Source of the DNA: Roseateles_B sp041913905 | Lineage (GTDB): Bacteria > Pseudomonadota > Gammaproteobacteria > Burkholderiales > Burkholderiaceae_C | Direction: 5' to 3' | DNA length: 64,000 nucleotides | Assembly: GCA_041913905.1 (NCBI GenBank) | Contig: JAYSEK010000009.1 | Coordinates: 83,192 to 147,191, forward strand | In this document: positions 26,207 through 35,067 of the stretch, one piece after another | Layout of the letters: the number at the start of each line of letters is the position of its first letter | Numbering within the stretch: position 1 is the first letter of the stretch | The notes under the pieces: generated by a model | Told to the model about the DNA's origin: nothing | What the model saw: the letters and a program-made list of their open reading frames with translations, nothing else | Database searches by the model: none | Made by a program: the position numbers and the translations under genes

Positions 26207-27475
26207 ATGAGTTCGACCCTGCTGATCCTTCTGCCGCCGCGCCCCCGCCTGGGCCGCGCAGCGCACAGCGACGCGCCCCCGCGAAACGGGCAGGGCGCCG
26301 AGCCTATGGAATTCGAGTTCCTGCTGAGCGCTGACGGCCAGACCGTGAGCTCCCAAGGCCGCGTCCGGCCCGAGGCCCTGCCCGCGGCGGCCGCCTGCGT
26401 GGCGGTGGTGCCGGACGGCGAGCTGAGCTGGCACCAGGTGGCTCTGCCCAAGGCCGCCCGGGGCAAGCTGCAGGCCGCACTGGCAGGCATGCTGGAAGAG
26501 CAGCTGCTGGAAGAGCCGGATCAGCTCCATTTCGCCATTGGCGAACAAGCCGACGAGCAAGGCCGGACCTGGGTCTGCGCCTGCGACAAAGCCTGGCTCC
26601 TGCAGCAGCTGAATGCCCTGGAGCAGGCCGATCGCCTGGTTGAGCGCGTGTTGCCGCTGAGCTGGCCGGCCGAGGCTGCCCGGGCCCATGTGCTGGACCA
26701 GCAGGGCGACGGTGAAGCGCAGGATCATGCCTTGAGCCTGGTGCTCTGCGACGCCCGCGGCGTCAGCCTGATGCCGCTGGAAGGACCGCTGACCCGCCAG
26801 CTGCTGGGCCCCGGCCTCAGCGAACTGGCCTGGACGGCCTCGCCCGAGGCCGTGCAAGCGGCCGAACGCTGGCTGGGTCACCCGGTGAGCGTGTTGGCCG
26901 CCCCGCAGCGCGCCCTGCAGGCCTTGCAAGGCCCTTGGAACCTGCGCCAGTTCGACCTGACGCCCCGCACGCGCGGCCTGCAGGCCTTGCGCCAATGGGG
27001 ACGGACGCTGATGAGCCCGGCCTGGCGCCCGGCGCGGCTTGGCCTCGCCGGCCTGCTGCTGGTGCAGGTGCTGGGGCTGAATCTGCAGGCCTGGCAGCTG
27101 AAACGCCAGCTCGGCAGCGCGCAGAGCGAGATGAGCAGCCTGCTGATGAGCAGCTTCCCCCAGACACGCGCGGTCCACGACGCCCCTTTGCAGATGCAGC
27201 GCGCCACCGACGCCCTGCGCGCGCGCGCCGGCCAGATCGGTGAACAGGATTTCGAGGCGCTGCTGAGTGCCGCTGCGACCGCCTGGCCCGCCGACATGCC
27301 ACCCGCCGAAGCGCTGAAGTTCGAAGACGGTCGACTGGCGCTGCCCTCGGCCAGCTGGAGCCCCGCCCAGATCGACGTCTTCAAGCGCCAGCTCGCCAGC
27401 GAGGGCTGGAGCCTGCAGCAGCAGGACGGCCAGTTGCAGATCAGCCGCCAGCGCGGCAAGGCCGCCGGTGGCTGA
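26207..27475 (+). CDS. gspL: Type II secretion inner-membrane protein GspL
   Basis: Bitopic inner-membrane protein that recruits the GspE ATPase through its actin-like cytoplasmic domain. The 422 residues begin with MSSTLLILLPPRPRL. The cytoplasmic region ends near residue 280, followed by one membrane helix (RLGLAGLLLVQVLGLNLQAW) and a periplasmic ferredoxin-like domain. The position between gspK and gspM supports the call. A TAGAAT sequence 22 bp before the start may be an internal -10 element. Confidence 0.88.
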   Translation: MSSTLLILLPPRPRLGRAAHSDAPPRNGQGAEPMEFEFLLSADGQTVSSQGRVRPEALPAAAACVAVVPDGELSWHQVALPKAARGKLQAALAGMLEEQLLEEPDQLHFAIGEQADEQGRTWVCACDKAWLLQQLNALEQADRLVERVLPLSWPAEAARAHVLDQQGDGEAQDHALSLVLCDARGVSLMPLEGPLTRQLLGPGLSELAWTASPEAVQAAERWLGHPVSVLAAPQRALQALQGPWNLRQFDLTPRTRGLQALRQWGRTLMSPAWRPARLGLAGLLLVQVLGLNLQAWQLKRQLGSAQSEMSSLLMSSFPQTRAVHDAPLQMQRATDALRARAGQIGEQDFEALLSAAATAWPADMPPAEALKFEDGRLALPSASWSPAQIDVFKRQLASEGWSLQQQDGQLQISRQRGKAAGG

Positions 27476-27497
27476 GGCGCCGGCACGAAAGAGACCC

Positions 27498-28010
27498 ATG
27501 GACGCCCCGACCCGACGCCCCCTGCCGCCGCAACTCCAGGCGCTGCAACAGCACTGGCAGGCGCTTCAGCCGCGCGAGCGCAGTGCCCTGCAGCTGGCCG
27601 CCGTTGCGCTGGCCGTGCTGCTGCTGTGGCTGCTGGCCCTGCAGCCGGCCCTGCGCAGCCTGCGTGACACTCCGCCACGCCTGGCCCAGGCGGAAGAGCA
27701 GCTGCAGCAGATGCGCCGTCTGGCCCAGGAAAGCAAGGCTCTCAAGGATCTGCCGCCGGTGCCCCGGCCCCAGGCCGAGCAGGCGCTGAAAGCTTCCACC
27801 GAACGCCTGGGCGACAGCGCCCAGTTGCAGCTGAGCGGCGACCGCGCCACCTTGCAGCTGCGCGGCATCCGTCCCGAACAGCTGCAGACCTGGCTGGCCG
27901 AGGCCCGCAGCGCAGCGCGCGCCCGCACCGTGGAAGCCCAGCTGCAACGCACGCCCTCGGGCTACAACGGCGTCCTCGTGCTGGCCCTGGACGGCGGAGC
28001 CAACCCATGA
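27498..28010 (+). CDS. gspM: Type II secretion inner-membrane protein GspM
   Basis: Partner of GspL, 170 residues from the ATG at 27498 (MDAPTRRPLPPQL); a GTG at 27468 overlapping gspL is an alternative. It has one membrane helix (LQLAAVALAVLLLWLLAL, about 35-52), a coiled coil and a small periplasmic ferredoxin-like domain. GspM is poorly conserved, so the call rests on topology, length and position. It overlaps gspN by 4 bp. Confidence 0.85.
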   Translation: MDAPTRRPLPPQLQALQQHWQALQPRERSALQLAAVALAVLLLWLLALQPALRSLRDTPPRLAQAEEQLQQMRRLAQESKALKDLPPVPRPQAEQALKASTERLGDSAQLQLSGDRATLQLRGIRPEQLQTWLAEARSAARARTVEAQLQRTPSGYNGVLVLALDGGANP

Positions 28011-28837
28011 TGCGACGGACTGCCCGCAAGGCTGCCGGCACCGGATCGGGACTCCCGCGGCGATGGGCCCTGGGCGGCGCGCTGCTGGGCGGACTCGCCG
28101 GGCTGGTCTGCTTTGCGCCGGCACGCTGGCTGGCCCAGGGGCTGGCCCAGTCCAGCGGCGAGCATCTGCAGCTGGCGGATGCCCGAGGCAGCCTCTGGAA
28201 CGGCTCCGGCGTGCTGGTGCTGCAGGGCGGCCCCGGCAGCCGTGATGCGGCCAGTCTGCCTGGACGCCTGTCCTGGTCCGTCGGCCTCGACGGCTTTCAG
28301 CCCGTGCTGCGCCTGCGCCAGGACTGCTGCATCAACGACACCCTGCTGCTGCGCCTGCAGCCCGGCTGGGGCCGCCTGCGGCTGGACCTGCCGGCCCAGG
28401 ACCAATGGCTGGCCCGCGTCCCGGCCGCCTGGCTGGGCGGGCTGGGCACGCCCTGGAACACGCTGCAGCTTTCCGGCAGCCTGCGCCTGAGTGCCCAGCA
28501 GCTCAGCCTGCAGCTCCAGGGCGGCCGCTGGCAGCAGCAAGGCCGGCTGGACTTCGAGCTGGTCAACATCGGCTCGCGGATCTCCACGCTGGCGCCCCTG
28601 GGCAGCTACAAGCTCAGCTTGCAAGGCGACCCGCAGCGGCCGGGGCTGACCCGCATCCAGCTGCAGACGGTGGACGGCGCCCTGCTGCTGCAAGGCCAGG
28701 GCCAGGTCGGCGACGGCCAGCACCTGCAGTTCCAGGGCGACGCCACGGCAGCGCCCGGCCGCGAGACGGCCCTCAACAATCTCCTGAACATCATCGGGCG
28801 GCGCCAAGGCGCGCGCTCCGTCATCACGATCGGATGA
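28007..28837 (+). CDS. gspN: Type II secretion protein GspN
   Basis: Accessory T2SS protein of 276 residues, present only in some systems. It has an N-terminal membrane anchor (about residues 19-38) and a beta-rich periplasmic part with GxLWNGSGVLVL, LSWSVGL and the closing QFQGDATAAPGRETALNNLLNIIGRR in pieces, typical of GspN. Overlaps gspM and gspD by 4 bp each, so it is embedded in the translationally coupled core. Confidence 0.88.
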   Translation: MMRRTARKAAGTGSGLPRRWALGGALLGGLAGLVCFAPARWLAQGLAQSSGEHLQLADARGSLWNGSGVLVLQGGPGSRDAASLPGRLSWSVGLDGFQPVLRLRQDCCINDTLLLRLQPGWGRLRLDLPAQDQWLARVPAAWLGGLGTPWNTLQLSGSLRLSAQQLSLQLQGGRWQQQGRLDFELVNIGSRISTLAPLGSYKLSLQGDPQRPGLTRIQLQTVDGALLLQGQGQVGDGQHLQFQGDATAAPGRETALNNLLNIIGRRQGARSVITIG

Positions 28838-31065
28838 GCATGAATACGCGTCCCCGCCTCAGCCTCCTGACCCTGGCCCTGGCCGTCATCGCCACGCAGA
28901 GCGCCCTGGCGCAGGCACAGCCCCAGGGCAGCTCCCAGCCCGTCGGCGCCGGCAAGAAGACCAAGAAGCTGGGGGCGGCGGTCAAGTCCCAGACACCGGT
29001 CACCCTCAATTTCGTCAATGCCGACATCGAGGCCGTCACGCGCGCCATCGGCGCCATGATGGACAAGCAGTTCGTCGTCGATCCGCGCGTCAAGGGCACC
29101 ATCACGCTGTACAGCGAGCAGCCGCTGTCGGTGCACGAGGCCTACCTCAACTACCTCGCCGGCCTGCGCGGCCTGGGCTTCACCGTGGTGGAAAGCGGCG
29201 GGTTGCTGAAAGTCCTGCCCGAGGCCGATGCCAAGCTGCAAAGCAGCACGGTGCTCGTGGACAACGGCGCGCCCCGCGGCGACCAGATCCTGACCCAGGT
29301 CTACCGCCTGAACTACGAGCAGGCCAACAACCTGGTGCCGGTGCTGCGCCCGCTGATCAGCCCCAACAACACGGTGCAGGCCAATCCCGGCAACAACACC
29401 CTGGTGGTGACGGACTACGCCGACAACCTGCAGCGCATCGCCAAGATCATCGCGGCGATGGACACACCGGCCTCGACCGACCTCGAAATCGTGCCGCTCA
29501 AGCACACGGTCGCCTCGGACATGGCGGCCCTGGTGGCCCGCCTGGCCGATGGTGGGGGCGCCGCGGCCATCCCCGGCCAGCCGGCGCTCTCCAGCGGCGG
29601 CAGCGCCAGCGTGGTGGCCGACCCGCGCAGCAATGCGCTGATCGTGCGCGCCCCCAATGCGGCCAAGCTTGCCGCCGTGCGCAGCATCATCGCCAAACTG
29701 GACGTTCCCGGCAGCGACAGCACCGGCAACATCCACGTCGTCTACCTGAAGAATGCCGACGCCGCCAAGCTGGCCACCGTGCTGCGCGCAGCGTTCGCCG
29801 CGGGCGGCAGCGGCGCGGCCGGCGGCAGCAGCGGTGGCAGCACGCCCTCCAGCAGCGGCCTGGGCAACTTCGGCACGCCCGCCGGTGGAGCCAGCCCCGT
29901 CCAGCCCAACACCGGACTGGGTGGCGGCAACAGCAGCGGCTCGGGCATGTCGCCCGCGGCCACGCAGCCGGTGTCCGCCTCGCCCGGACCCTCCACCGGC
30001 GGCTTCGTGCAGGCCGACCCGGCGACCAACGCACTGATCATCACGGCACCCGACCCGCTGTACCGCCAGATCCGCAACGTGATCGATCAGCTGGACGGCC
30101 GCCGCGCGCAGGTCTACGTCGAGACCCTGATCGTCAAGGTCGATGCCTCCAAGACCGGTGCCTTCGGCGTGCAGTGGCAGAACCTGTTCGGCAGCAAGGG
30201 CGACGGCACCATCCCCGGCGCCGGGACGAACTTCGGCAGCGGCCCCGGGAACATCATCTCGGGCTCGGCCGCGCTGTATGGCGGCATCGCCGGCATTGCA
30301 GGCGTCATCAAGGACGCGCCGACCGGGTTGAACGTCGGCGTGCTGAAGAAGTTCGGTGACAAGTACACCCTGGGCGCCATCGCCAACTTCCTGGAAACCG
30401 AGGCCGGCGCCAACGTGCTGTCCACGCCCAACCTCGTCGCGCTGGACAACGAGGAAGCCAAGATCGTCGTGGGCCGCAACGTGCCCTTCGTGACCGGCTC
30501 CTTCACCAACACCGGCTCCAGCTCGAGCACGGTGAACCCCTTCCAGACCTATGAACGCAAGGACGTGGGCATCACCCTGCGCATCCGCAGCCAGATCGGC
30601 GAGGGCGGCACCGTGCGCATGACGGTCTATCAGGAGAACTCCTCCATCGACCCCACCACCAAGGCCGACACCACCGGCCCCGCCACCGAGAAGAGCTCGA
30701 TCGAGACCACGGTCGCGGTGGACGACGGCGGCATCCTGGTGCTAGGCGGCCTGCTCAAGGACGAATTCGCCGACAGCGAGGGCCGCGTGCCCGGCCTGGG
30801 CAGCATTCCCGTGATCGGCAATCTGTTCAAGAACACCGGCCGCAGCCGCGTGAAGACCAATCTGATGGTCTTCCTGCGCCCCGTGATCATGCGCGACCAG
30901 AAGTCCGCCGACGAACTCACCCTGGACCGCTACGAATACATCCGCGCCCTGCAGCAGGCGGGCCAGCCCCAGCCCAAGTTCGCCCTGCCCGACACGGGCG
31001 CACCGGTGATGCCCGGCGCCGACGACAAGAAGCCCGGCCTGCCCCTGGGCGGCAGCAAGCACTGA
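28834..31065 (+). CDS. gspD: Type II secretion secretin GspD
   Basis: Outer-membrane secretin forming the export channel. The start at 28834 (MSMNTRPRLSLLTLALAVIA) gives 743 residues with a signal peptide cleaved near ALAQ. The N0 domain starts at VTLNFVNADIEAVTRAIG, followed by N1-N3 repeats. N3 is interrupted by a Gly/Ser/Pro-rich segment of about 80 residues (roughly 317-395). The secretin core ends with GGLLKDEF, VPGLGSIPVIGNLFK and NLMVFLRPVIM. ATGA overlap with gspN. No pilotin gene is adjacent. Confidence 0.95.
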   Translation: MSMNTRPRLSLLTLALAVIATQSALAQAQPQGSSQPVGAGKKTKKLGAAVKSQTPVTLNFVNADIEAVTRAIGAMMDKQFVVDPRVKGTITLYSEQPLSVHEAYLNYLAGLRGLGFTVVESGGLLKVLPEADAKLQSSTVLVDNGAPRGDQILTQVYRLNYEQANNLVPVLRPLISPNNTVQANPGNNTLVVTDYADNLQRIAKIIAAMDTPASTDLEIVPLKHTVASDMAALVARLADGGGAAAIPGQPALSSGGSASVVADPRSNALIVRAPNAAKLAAVRSIIAKLDVPGSDSTGNIHVVYLKNADAAKLATVLRAAFAAGGSGAAGGSSGGSTPSSSGLGNFGTPAGGASPVQPNTGLGGGNSSGSGMSPAATQPVSASPGPSTGGFVQADPATNALIITAPDPLYRQIRNVIDQLDGRRAQVYVETLIVKVDASKTGAFGVQWQNLFGSKGDGTIPGAGTNFGSGPGNIISGSAALYGGIAGIAGVIKDAPTGLNVGVLKKFGDKYTLGAIANFLETEAGANVLSTPNLVALDNEEAKIVVGRNVPFVTGSFTNTGSSSSTVNPFQTYERKDVGITLRIRSQIGEGGTVRMTVYQENSSIDPTTKADTTGPATEKSSIETTVAVDDGGILVLGGLLKDEFADSEGRVPGLGSIPVIGNLFKNTGRSRVKTNLMVFLRPVIMRDQKSADELTLDRYEYIRALQQAGQPQPKFALPDTGAPVMPGADDKKPGLPLGGSKH

Positions 31066-31069
31066 CGCC

Positions 31070-32686
31070 ATGGCCAGCCGTCACCCCCTGCCCTACGCCT
31101 TCGCCCGCAGCCACACGGTGCTGCTGGAAGACGACGGCCAGCAGCTGACCCTGTGGGCCGCGCCCGAGGTGAGCTTTGCGGCGCTGTCGGAGATCCAGCG
31201 CCTCTACCAGGTGGACCGCATGGAGTCCCAGCCCCAGGCCCTGCTGGCCGAGCGCATCAGCAATGCCTATGCTGGTGCCGAGAGCAGCGCCGCCACCGTG
31301 GTGGGCGAGGTCGAGAGCGCCGTGGATCTCTCGCGCATGATGCAGGATCTGCCCGCAGTCGAGGATTTGCTGGAGGCGGCCAACGACGCCCCCATCATCC
31401 GCATGCTCAACGCCCTGCTGACCCAGGCCGCGAAGGACGGGGCCAGCGACATCCACATCGAGCCCTACGAGCGTGCCAGCTCGGTGCGCTTCCGCGTCGA
31501 CGGCACCTTGCGCGAGGTCGTGCAGCCCAACCGCGCGCTGCACGCGGCGCTGATCTCCCGCCTGAAGATCATGGCCGAGCTGGACATCGCCGAGAAGCGC
31601 CTGCCGCAGGACGGCCGCATCTCGCTGCGCATCGGCGGCCGGGCGGTGGACGTGCGGGTCTCGACCCTGCCCTCGGCCCATGGCGAACGCGCGGTGCTGC
31701 GCCTGCTGGACAAGTCCGAGTCCAAGTTCAGCCTCGAAGGCCTGGGCATGGACGGCGCGCTGCTGGCCGAGTTCAAGCGCCTGCTGCAGCAGCCGCATGG
31801 CATCGTGCTGGTCACCGGCCCCACGGGCTCCGGCAAGACCACCACCTTGTACGCCGGCCTGCAGACCCTGGACACCAGCACCACCAATGTGCTGACCGTC
31901 GAAGACCCGGTGGAGTACGAACTGGCCGGCGTGGGCCAGACCCAGGTCAACGCCAAGATCGACCTGACCTTCGCCAAGGCCCTGCGCGCCATCCTGCGCC
32001 AAGATCCGGACGTGATCATGATCGGCGAAATCCGCGATTTCGAGACCGCCCAGATCGCCATCCAGGCCTCGCTCACCGGCCACCTGGTGCTCGCCACCCT
32101 GCACACCAACGACGCGCCCAGCGCCGTCACGCGCCTGATCGACATGGGCGTCGAGCCCTTCCTGCTGAGCTCCTCGCTGCTGGGCGTGCTGGCCCAGCGC
32201 CTGGTGCGCAAGCTGTGCCCGCACTGCAAACGGCCCGAACCGGGCGCCGACGGACACCTCACCGGCGAAGGGCATGGCCCCGACGCCGGGCCGCCCCAAG
32301 GCGGGGCCAGCCCCCTTGGGGGGCAGCGCAGCGGCAATGCCGCAAGCGTGGGGGCCCAGCTCCTCCCCGACGCCGGGCCGCCCCAAGGCGGGGCCAGCCC
32401 CCTCGGGGGGCAGCGCAGCGGCAACGCCGCAAGCGTGGGGGCCCGCTACCGCGTTGTGGGGTGCCCCGAATGCGGCCACAGCGGCTACAAAGGCCGCACC
32501 GGTGTCTACGAGCTGATGACGGCCAACGACCAGGTCCAGCACCTGATCCACAACCGCGCCGCCGAGAGCGAACTCTTTGCCGCCGCCCAGGCCGCCGGCC
32601 TGCGCACCATGCGCGAGGATGGCGAGCGTCTAGTGGCGCTGGGCATCACCTCGCAAGAGGAAGTGCTGCGCGTCACGCGCGAGTGA
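31070..32686 (+). CDS. gspE: Type II secretion ATPase GspE with tandem-repeat insertion in the zinc motif
   Basis: Cytoplasmic hexameric ATPase powering the pseudopilus. Of 538 residues, the N-terminal domain binds GspL; the core has the Walker A loop GPTGSGKTTTLY (about 250-261), the Asp box VEDPVEYEL, Walker B DVIMIGEIRD (about 313-322) and the His box LATLHTND. The four zinc cysteines are present as CPHC (383/386) and CPEC (465/468), but 78 residues separate the pairs instead of the usual 29 or so. The extra length comes from two copies of a 29-residue unit encoded by a tandem DNA repeat. The frame is kept, so the gene is probably functional with an expanded zinc loop. Confidence 0.95.
   Translation: MASRHPLPYAFARSHTVLLEDDGQQLTLWAAPEVSFAALSEIQRLYQVDRMESQPQALLAERISNAYAGAESSAATVVGEVESAVDLSRMMQDLPAVEDLLEAANDAPIIRMLNALLTQAAKDGASDIHIEPYERASSVRFRVDGTLREVVQPNRALHAALISRLKIMAELDIAEKRLPQDGRISLRIGGRAVDVRVSTLPSAHGERAVLRLLDKSESKFSLEGLGMDGALLAEFKRLLQQPHGIVLVTGPTGSGKTTTLYAGLQTLDTSTTNVLTVEDPVEYELAGVGQTQVNAKIDLTFAKALRAILRQDPDVIMIGEIRDFETAQIAIQASLTGHLVLATLHTNDAPSAVTRLIDMGVEPFLLSSSLLGVLAQRLVRKLCPHCKRPEPGADGHLTGEGHGPDAGPPQGGASPLGGQRSGNAASVGAQLLPDAGPPQGGASPLGGQRSGNAASVGARYRVVGCPECGHSGYKGRTGVYELMTANDQVQHLIHNRAAESELFAAAQAAGLRTMREDGERLVALGITSQEEVLRVTRE
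32278..32444 (+). repeat. Tandem 87 bp repeat with nested palindromes inside gspE
   Basis: Two copies (32278-32357 and 32365-32444) of an 80 bp sequence starting CCCCGACGCCGGGCCGCCCC, separated by 7 bp, so the period is 87 bp. I see two mismatches between them (CTTGG/CTCGG and AATG/AACG). Each copy contains inverted repeats, GCCCC/GGGGC and CCCCAAGG/CCTTGGGG, like the intergenic palindromes common in Burkholderiales. The period is a multiple of three and encodes PDAGPPQGGASPLGG then QRSGNAASVGA. Confidence 0.92.
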
Positions 32687-32692
32687 GGCCGC

Positions 32693-33907
32693 ATGCCTGC
32701 CTACAAGTACGAAGCCCTGGCCGAGGACGGCCGCAGCAGCAAAGGCCTGATCGAGGCCGACAACCCGCGCGCCGCGCGGGCAGCCCTGCGTGCGCAGAAG
32801 CTGGTGCCGGTGGCCGTCGAGGCCGTGGCCCAGCAAAGCACCGAGGCCAAGCCTTCGCTGTTCGCGCGCCGCGTCTTCAACCAGACCTCGCTGACCGTCT
32901 GGACCCGCCAACTGGCCGGCCTCGTGGCCGCAGGGCTGCCCATCGAACGCGCGCTGACCTCGCTGGCCGATGAATGCGAGGACGAGCGCCAGCGCGAGCT
33001 GGTGGCCCAGCTGCGCGCCGAAGTCAACGGTGGCGCCGCCTTCGCCCGCGCGCTGGCCACGGCGCCGCGCGAGTTCGATCCGGTCTACCGCGCCGTGGTC
33101 GCGGCCGGCGAGCAAAGCGGCGCCCTGGGCCGCGTGCTGGAAAAGCTGGCCGATGACCTCGAAGACCGGCAGGCGCTGCGCGCCAAGGTGGTGGGGGCCA
33201 TGGCCTACCCGCTGGTGGTCTGCGTGATCGCAGTGCTCATCGTCACCTTCTTGCTGACCAATGTGGTGCCCAAGGTGGCCGCCGTCTTCGTCAGCAGCAA
33301 GCAAGCGCTACCGCCGCTGACGGTGTTCGTGCTGGCGATCTCGGACCTGGTGCGCAACTGGGGCTGGCTGATCGCCCTGGTCCTGGCCGGCAGCCTGCTG
33401 GCGCTTCGCCATGCGCTGCAGCAGCCGGCGTTCCGCGTCCGCTTCGATGCCCGGCTGCTGAGCCTGCCCCTGCTGGGCCGGCTGGCCCGCGGCTACAACG
33501 CCGCGCGCTTTGCCGGCACCCTGGCCATGCTGGCCGGCAGCGGCGTGCCCATCCTGAAGGCACTGCAGGCTGCGGCCGAGACGCTCTCCAATGCAGCCAT
33601 GCGCGAGGACGCGATGGACGCGCTGGTGTTGGTCCGCGAAGGCGCCCCCCTGGGCCCGGCGCTGGCCGGCAAGAAACGCTTCCCGGGCTTGCTGGCCATG
33701 TTCGCGCGCCTGGGCGAGCAGACCGGCCAACTGCCCGACATGCTGCAGCGCGCCGCCACCCAGCTCAGCGCCGAGGTGCAGCGCCGCGCGATGGCCATGG
33801 CCACCTTGCTGGAGCCGCTGCTGATCGTCGCGATGGGCGGCGTGGTGATGCTGATCGTGCTGGCCGTGCTGCAACCCATCATCCAAATGAACGCGATGGT
33901 GCGCTGA
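32693..33907 (+). CDS. gspF: Type II secretion inner-membrane platform protein GspF
   Basis: Polytopic platform protein of 404 residues. It begins MPAYKYEALAEDGRSSKG as the family does, has two repeated cytoplasmic four-helix domains (TVWTRQLAGLVAAGLPIERAL and FAGTLAMLAGSGVPILKAL) and three membrane helices (about 172-195, 222-243, 372-395). It starts 6 bp after gspE and is the last gene of the operon, ended by a hairpin terminator. Confidence 0.95.
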   Translation: MPAYKYEALAEDGRSSKGLIEADNPRAARAALRAQKLVPVAVEAVAQQSTEAKPSLFARRVFNQTSLTVWTRQLAGLVAAGLPIERALTSLADECEDERQRELVAQLRAEVNGGAAFARALATAPREFDPVYRAVVAAGEQSGALGRVLEKLADDLEDRQALRAKVVGAMAYPLVVCVIAVLIVTFLLTNVVPKVAAVFVSSKQALPPLTVFVLAISDLVRNWGWLIALVLAGSLLALRHALQQPAFRVRFDARLLSLPLLGRLARGYNAARFAGTLAMLAGSGVPILKALQAAAETLSNAAMREDAMDALVLVREGAPLGPALAGKKRFPGLLAMFARLGEQTGQLPDMLQRAATQLSAEVQRRAMAMATLLEPLLIVAMGGVVMLIVLAVLQPIIQMNAMVR

Positions 33908-33957
33908 TCGAACCCCGCCCATGCAGGCGCCTGCACCGGCCGTGAGGTATTGAACAC

Positions 33958-33980
33958 AGCCCGGTGAATCCGGGCTTTCT
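33958..33980 (+). terminator. Terminator of the gsp operon
   Basis: AGCCCGG, loop TGAAT, CCGGGCT, then TTCT. It lies 50 bp after gspF. The T tract is short, so termination may be partial; a second GC hairpin (CCGGTGCACGGGCCCCGG) follows directly. Confidence 0.65.
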
Positions 33981-34038
33981 CCGGTGCACGGGCCCCGGTG
34001 GTTTTTGCTTGAATGAATCACGGTTTCCGGAGTTCATC

Positions 34039-35028
34039 ATGAGCACCCACGCCATTGCCTGCATGCCCCCGCGCATTCCCATTGCGCAAATGCGCAGCGT
34101 CTTCCAGGTCCAGGACGTCGAGCGCAAGCTCGCCAAGCTTCCACCGCAGGAGCACGAACCCCTGCGCAGCACCTACCAGCGCATGCTGGAAAAGGGGCCC
34201 GAGCGCTTCCAGGTCAAGCCTTCGGGCCTGCTGAGCCTGGACCAGCTCTACGACGAGCTGCCCAATTTCCATGAGGTGCTGGACGATGTCCGGCGCCAGA
34301 TCGCCCTGTGCGCCGACAGCGGCGATGCGCTGGAGATCACCCCCCTGCTGCTGCTGGGCCCGCCCGGCGTGGGCAAGACGCACTTCGCCCGCCAACTGGC
34401 GCAGCTGCTGGGCACCGGCATGGGCTTCGTCTCCATGAGCTCGCTAACTGCCGGCTGGGTGCTGTCCGGCGCCTCCAGCCAGTGGAAGGGCGCACGCCCC
34501 GGCAAGGTCTTCGAGGCCCTGGTGGACGGTGACTACGCCAACCCGGTCATGGTGATCGACGAGATCGACAAGGCCGGCGGCGAGGCCACCTACGACCCAC
34601 TGGGCTCGCTCTACAGCCTGCTGGAGCACGACACCGCCGGGAGTTTTGTCGACGAGTTCGCCGAGATCCCGGTCGACGCCAGCCAGGTGATCTGGGTGGC
34701 CACGGCCAACGAGTCGCGCAGCATTCCCGAGCCCATCCTGAACCGCGTCAACGTGTACGAGGTCCAGGCGCCCGACTTCGACGCCGCGCGGCGCATCGCC
34801 CGGCGCCTGTACGAAGGCATACGCGGCAAGCACGACTGGGGCAAGCGCTTCGATGAGCAGCCCAGCGACGCGGTCCTGGATCGCATGGCCGAGGTCGCCC
34901 CGCGCGAGATGCGCCGCGCCTGGATGACGGCCTTCGGCAATGCCAAGCTGGCGGGCCGCGGGACGGTGTTGTGCGAGGACTTGCCCTCGAGCGCGCCGAG
35001 GCGTCAGCCGATCGGCTTCGTGCATTGA
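34039..35028 (+). CDS. AAA+ ATPase related to the Lon ATPase module (no protease domain)
   Basis: Cytoplasmic AAA+ ATPase of 329 residues; specific function unknown. The start at 34039 (MSTHAIACMPPRIP) follows TTCCGGAGTTCATC. The Walker A loop GPPGVGKTHFARQLAQLLG lies at about residues 111-129, and Walker B VMVIDEIDKAGG at about 171-182. Then DPLGSLYSLLEHDTAGSFVDEF and the sensor-1 region WVATANESRSIPEPILNRV closely resemble the Lon ATPase signature (DEIDK, ATANS..IP.PLLDRM). There is no Lon N-domain and no Ser-Lys protease domain. An N-terminal helical segment (about 30-85) could bind a partner. It stands alone after the gsp operon. Confidence 0.78.
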   Translation: MSTHAIACMPPRIPIAQMRSVFQVQDVERKLAKLPPQEHEPLRSTYQRMLEKGPERFQVKPSGLLSLDQLYDELPNFHEVLDDVRRQIALCADSGDALEITPLLLLGPPGVGKTHFARQLAQLLGTGMGFVSMSSLTAGWVLSGASSQWKGARPGKVFEALVDGDYANPVMVIDEIDKAGGEATYDPLGSLYSLLEHDTAGSFVDEFAEIPVDASQVIWVATANESRSIPEPILNRVNVYEVQAPDFDAARRIARRLYEGIRGKHDWGKRFDEQPSDAVLDRMAEVAPREMRRAWMTAFGNAKLAGRGTVLCEDLPSSAPRRQPIGFVH

Positions 35029-35067
35029 GGCGATTCGAGGCAGGCGGCGGCTCGCTATCATCCCCGC

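Noticed and set aside
32278..32444. Possibility that the gspE repeat is a CRISPR array
   Set aside because: Only two adjacent copies with a 7 bp gap, palindromic internally and in frame with gspE; no spacers and no cas genes.
31153..32973. Plus-strand alternative frame of about 606 codons in gspE and gspF
   Set aside because: Out of frame with both genes and made almost entirely of Arg, Ala, Gly and Pro; the GspE Walker motifs are in the other frame.
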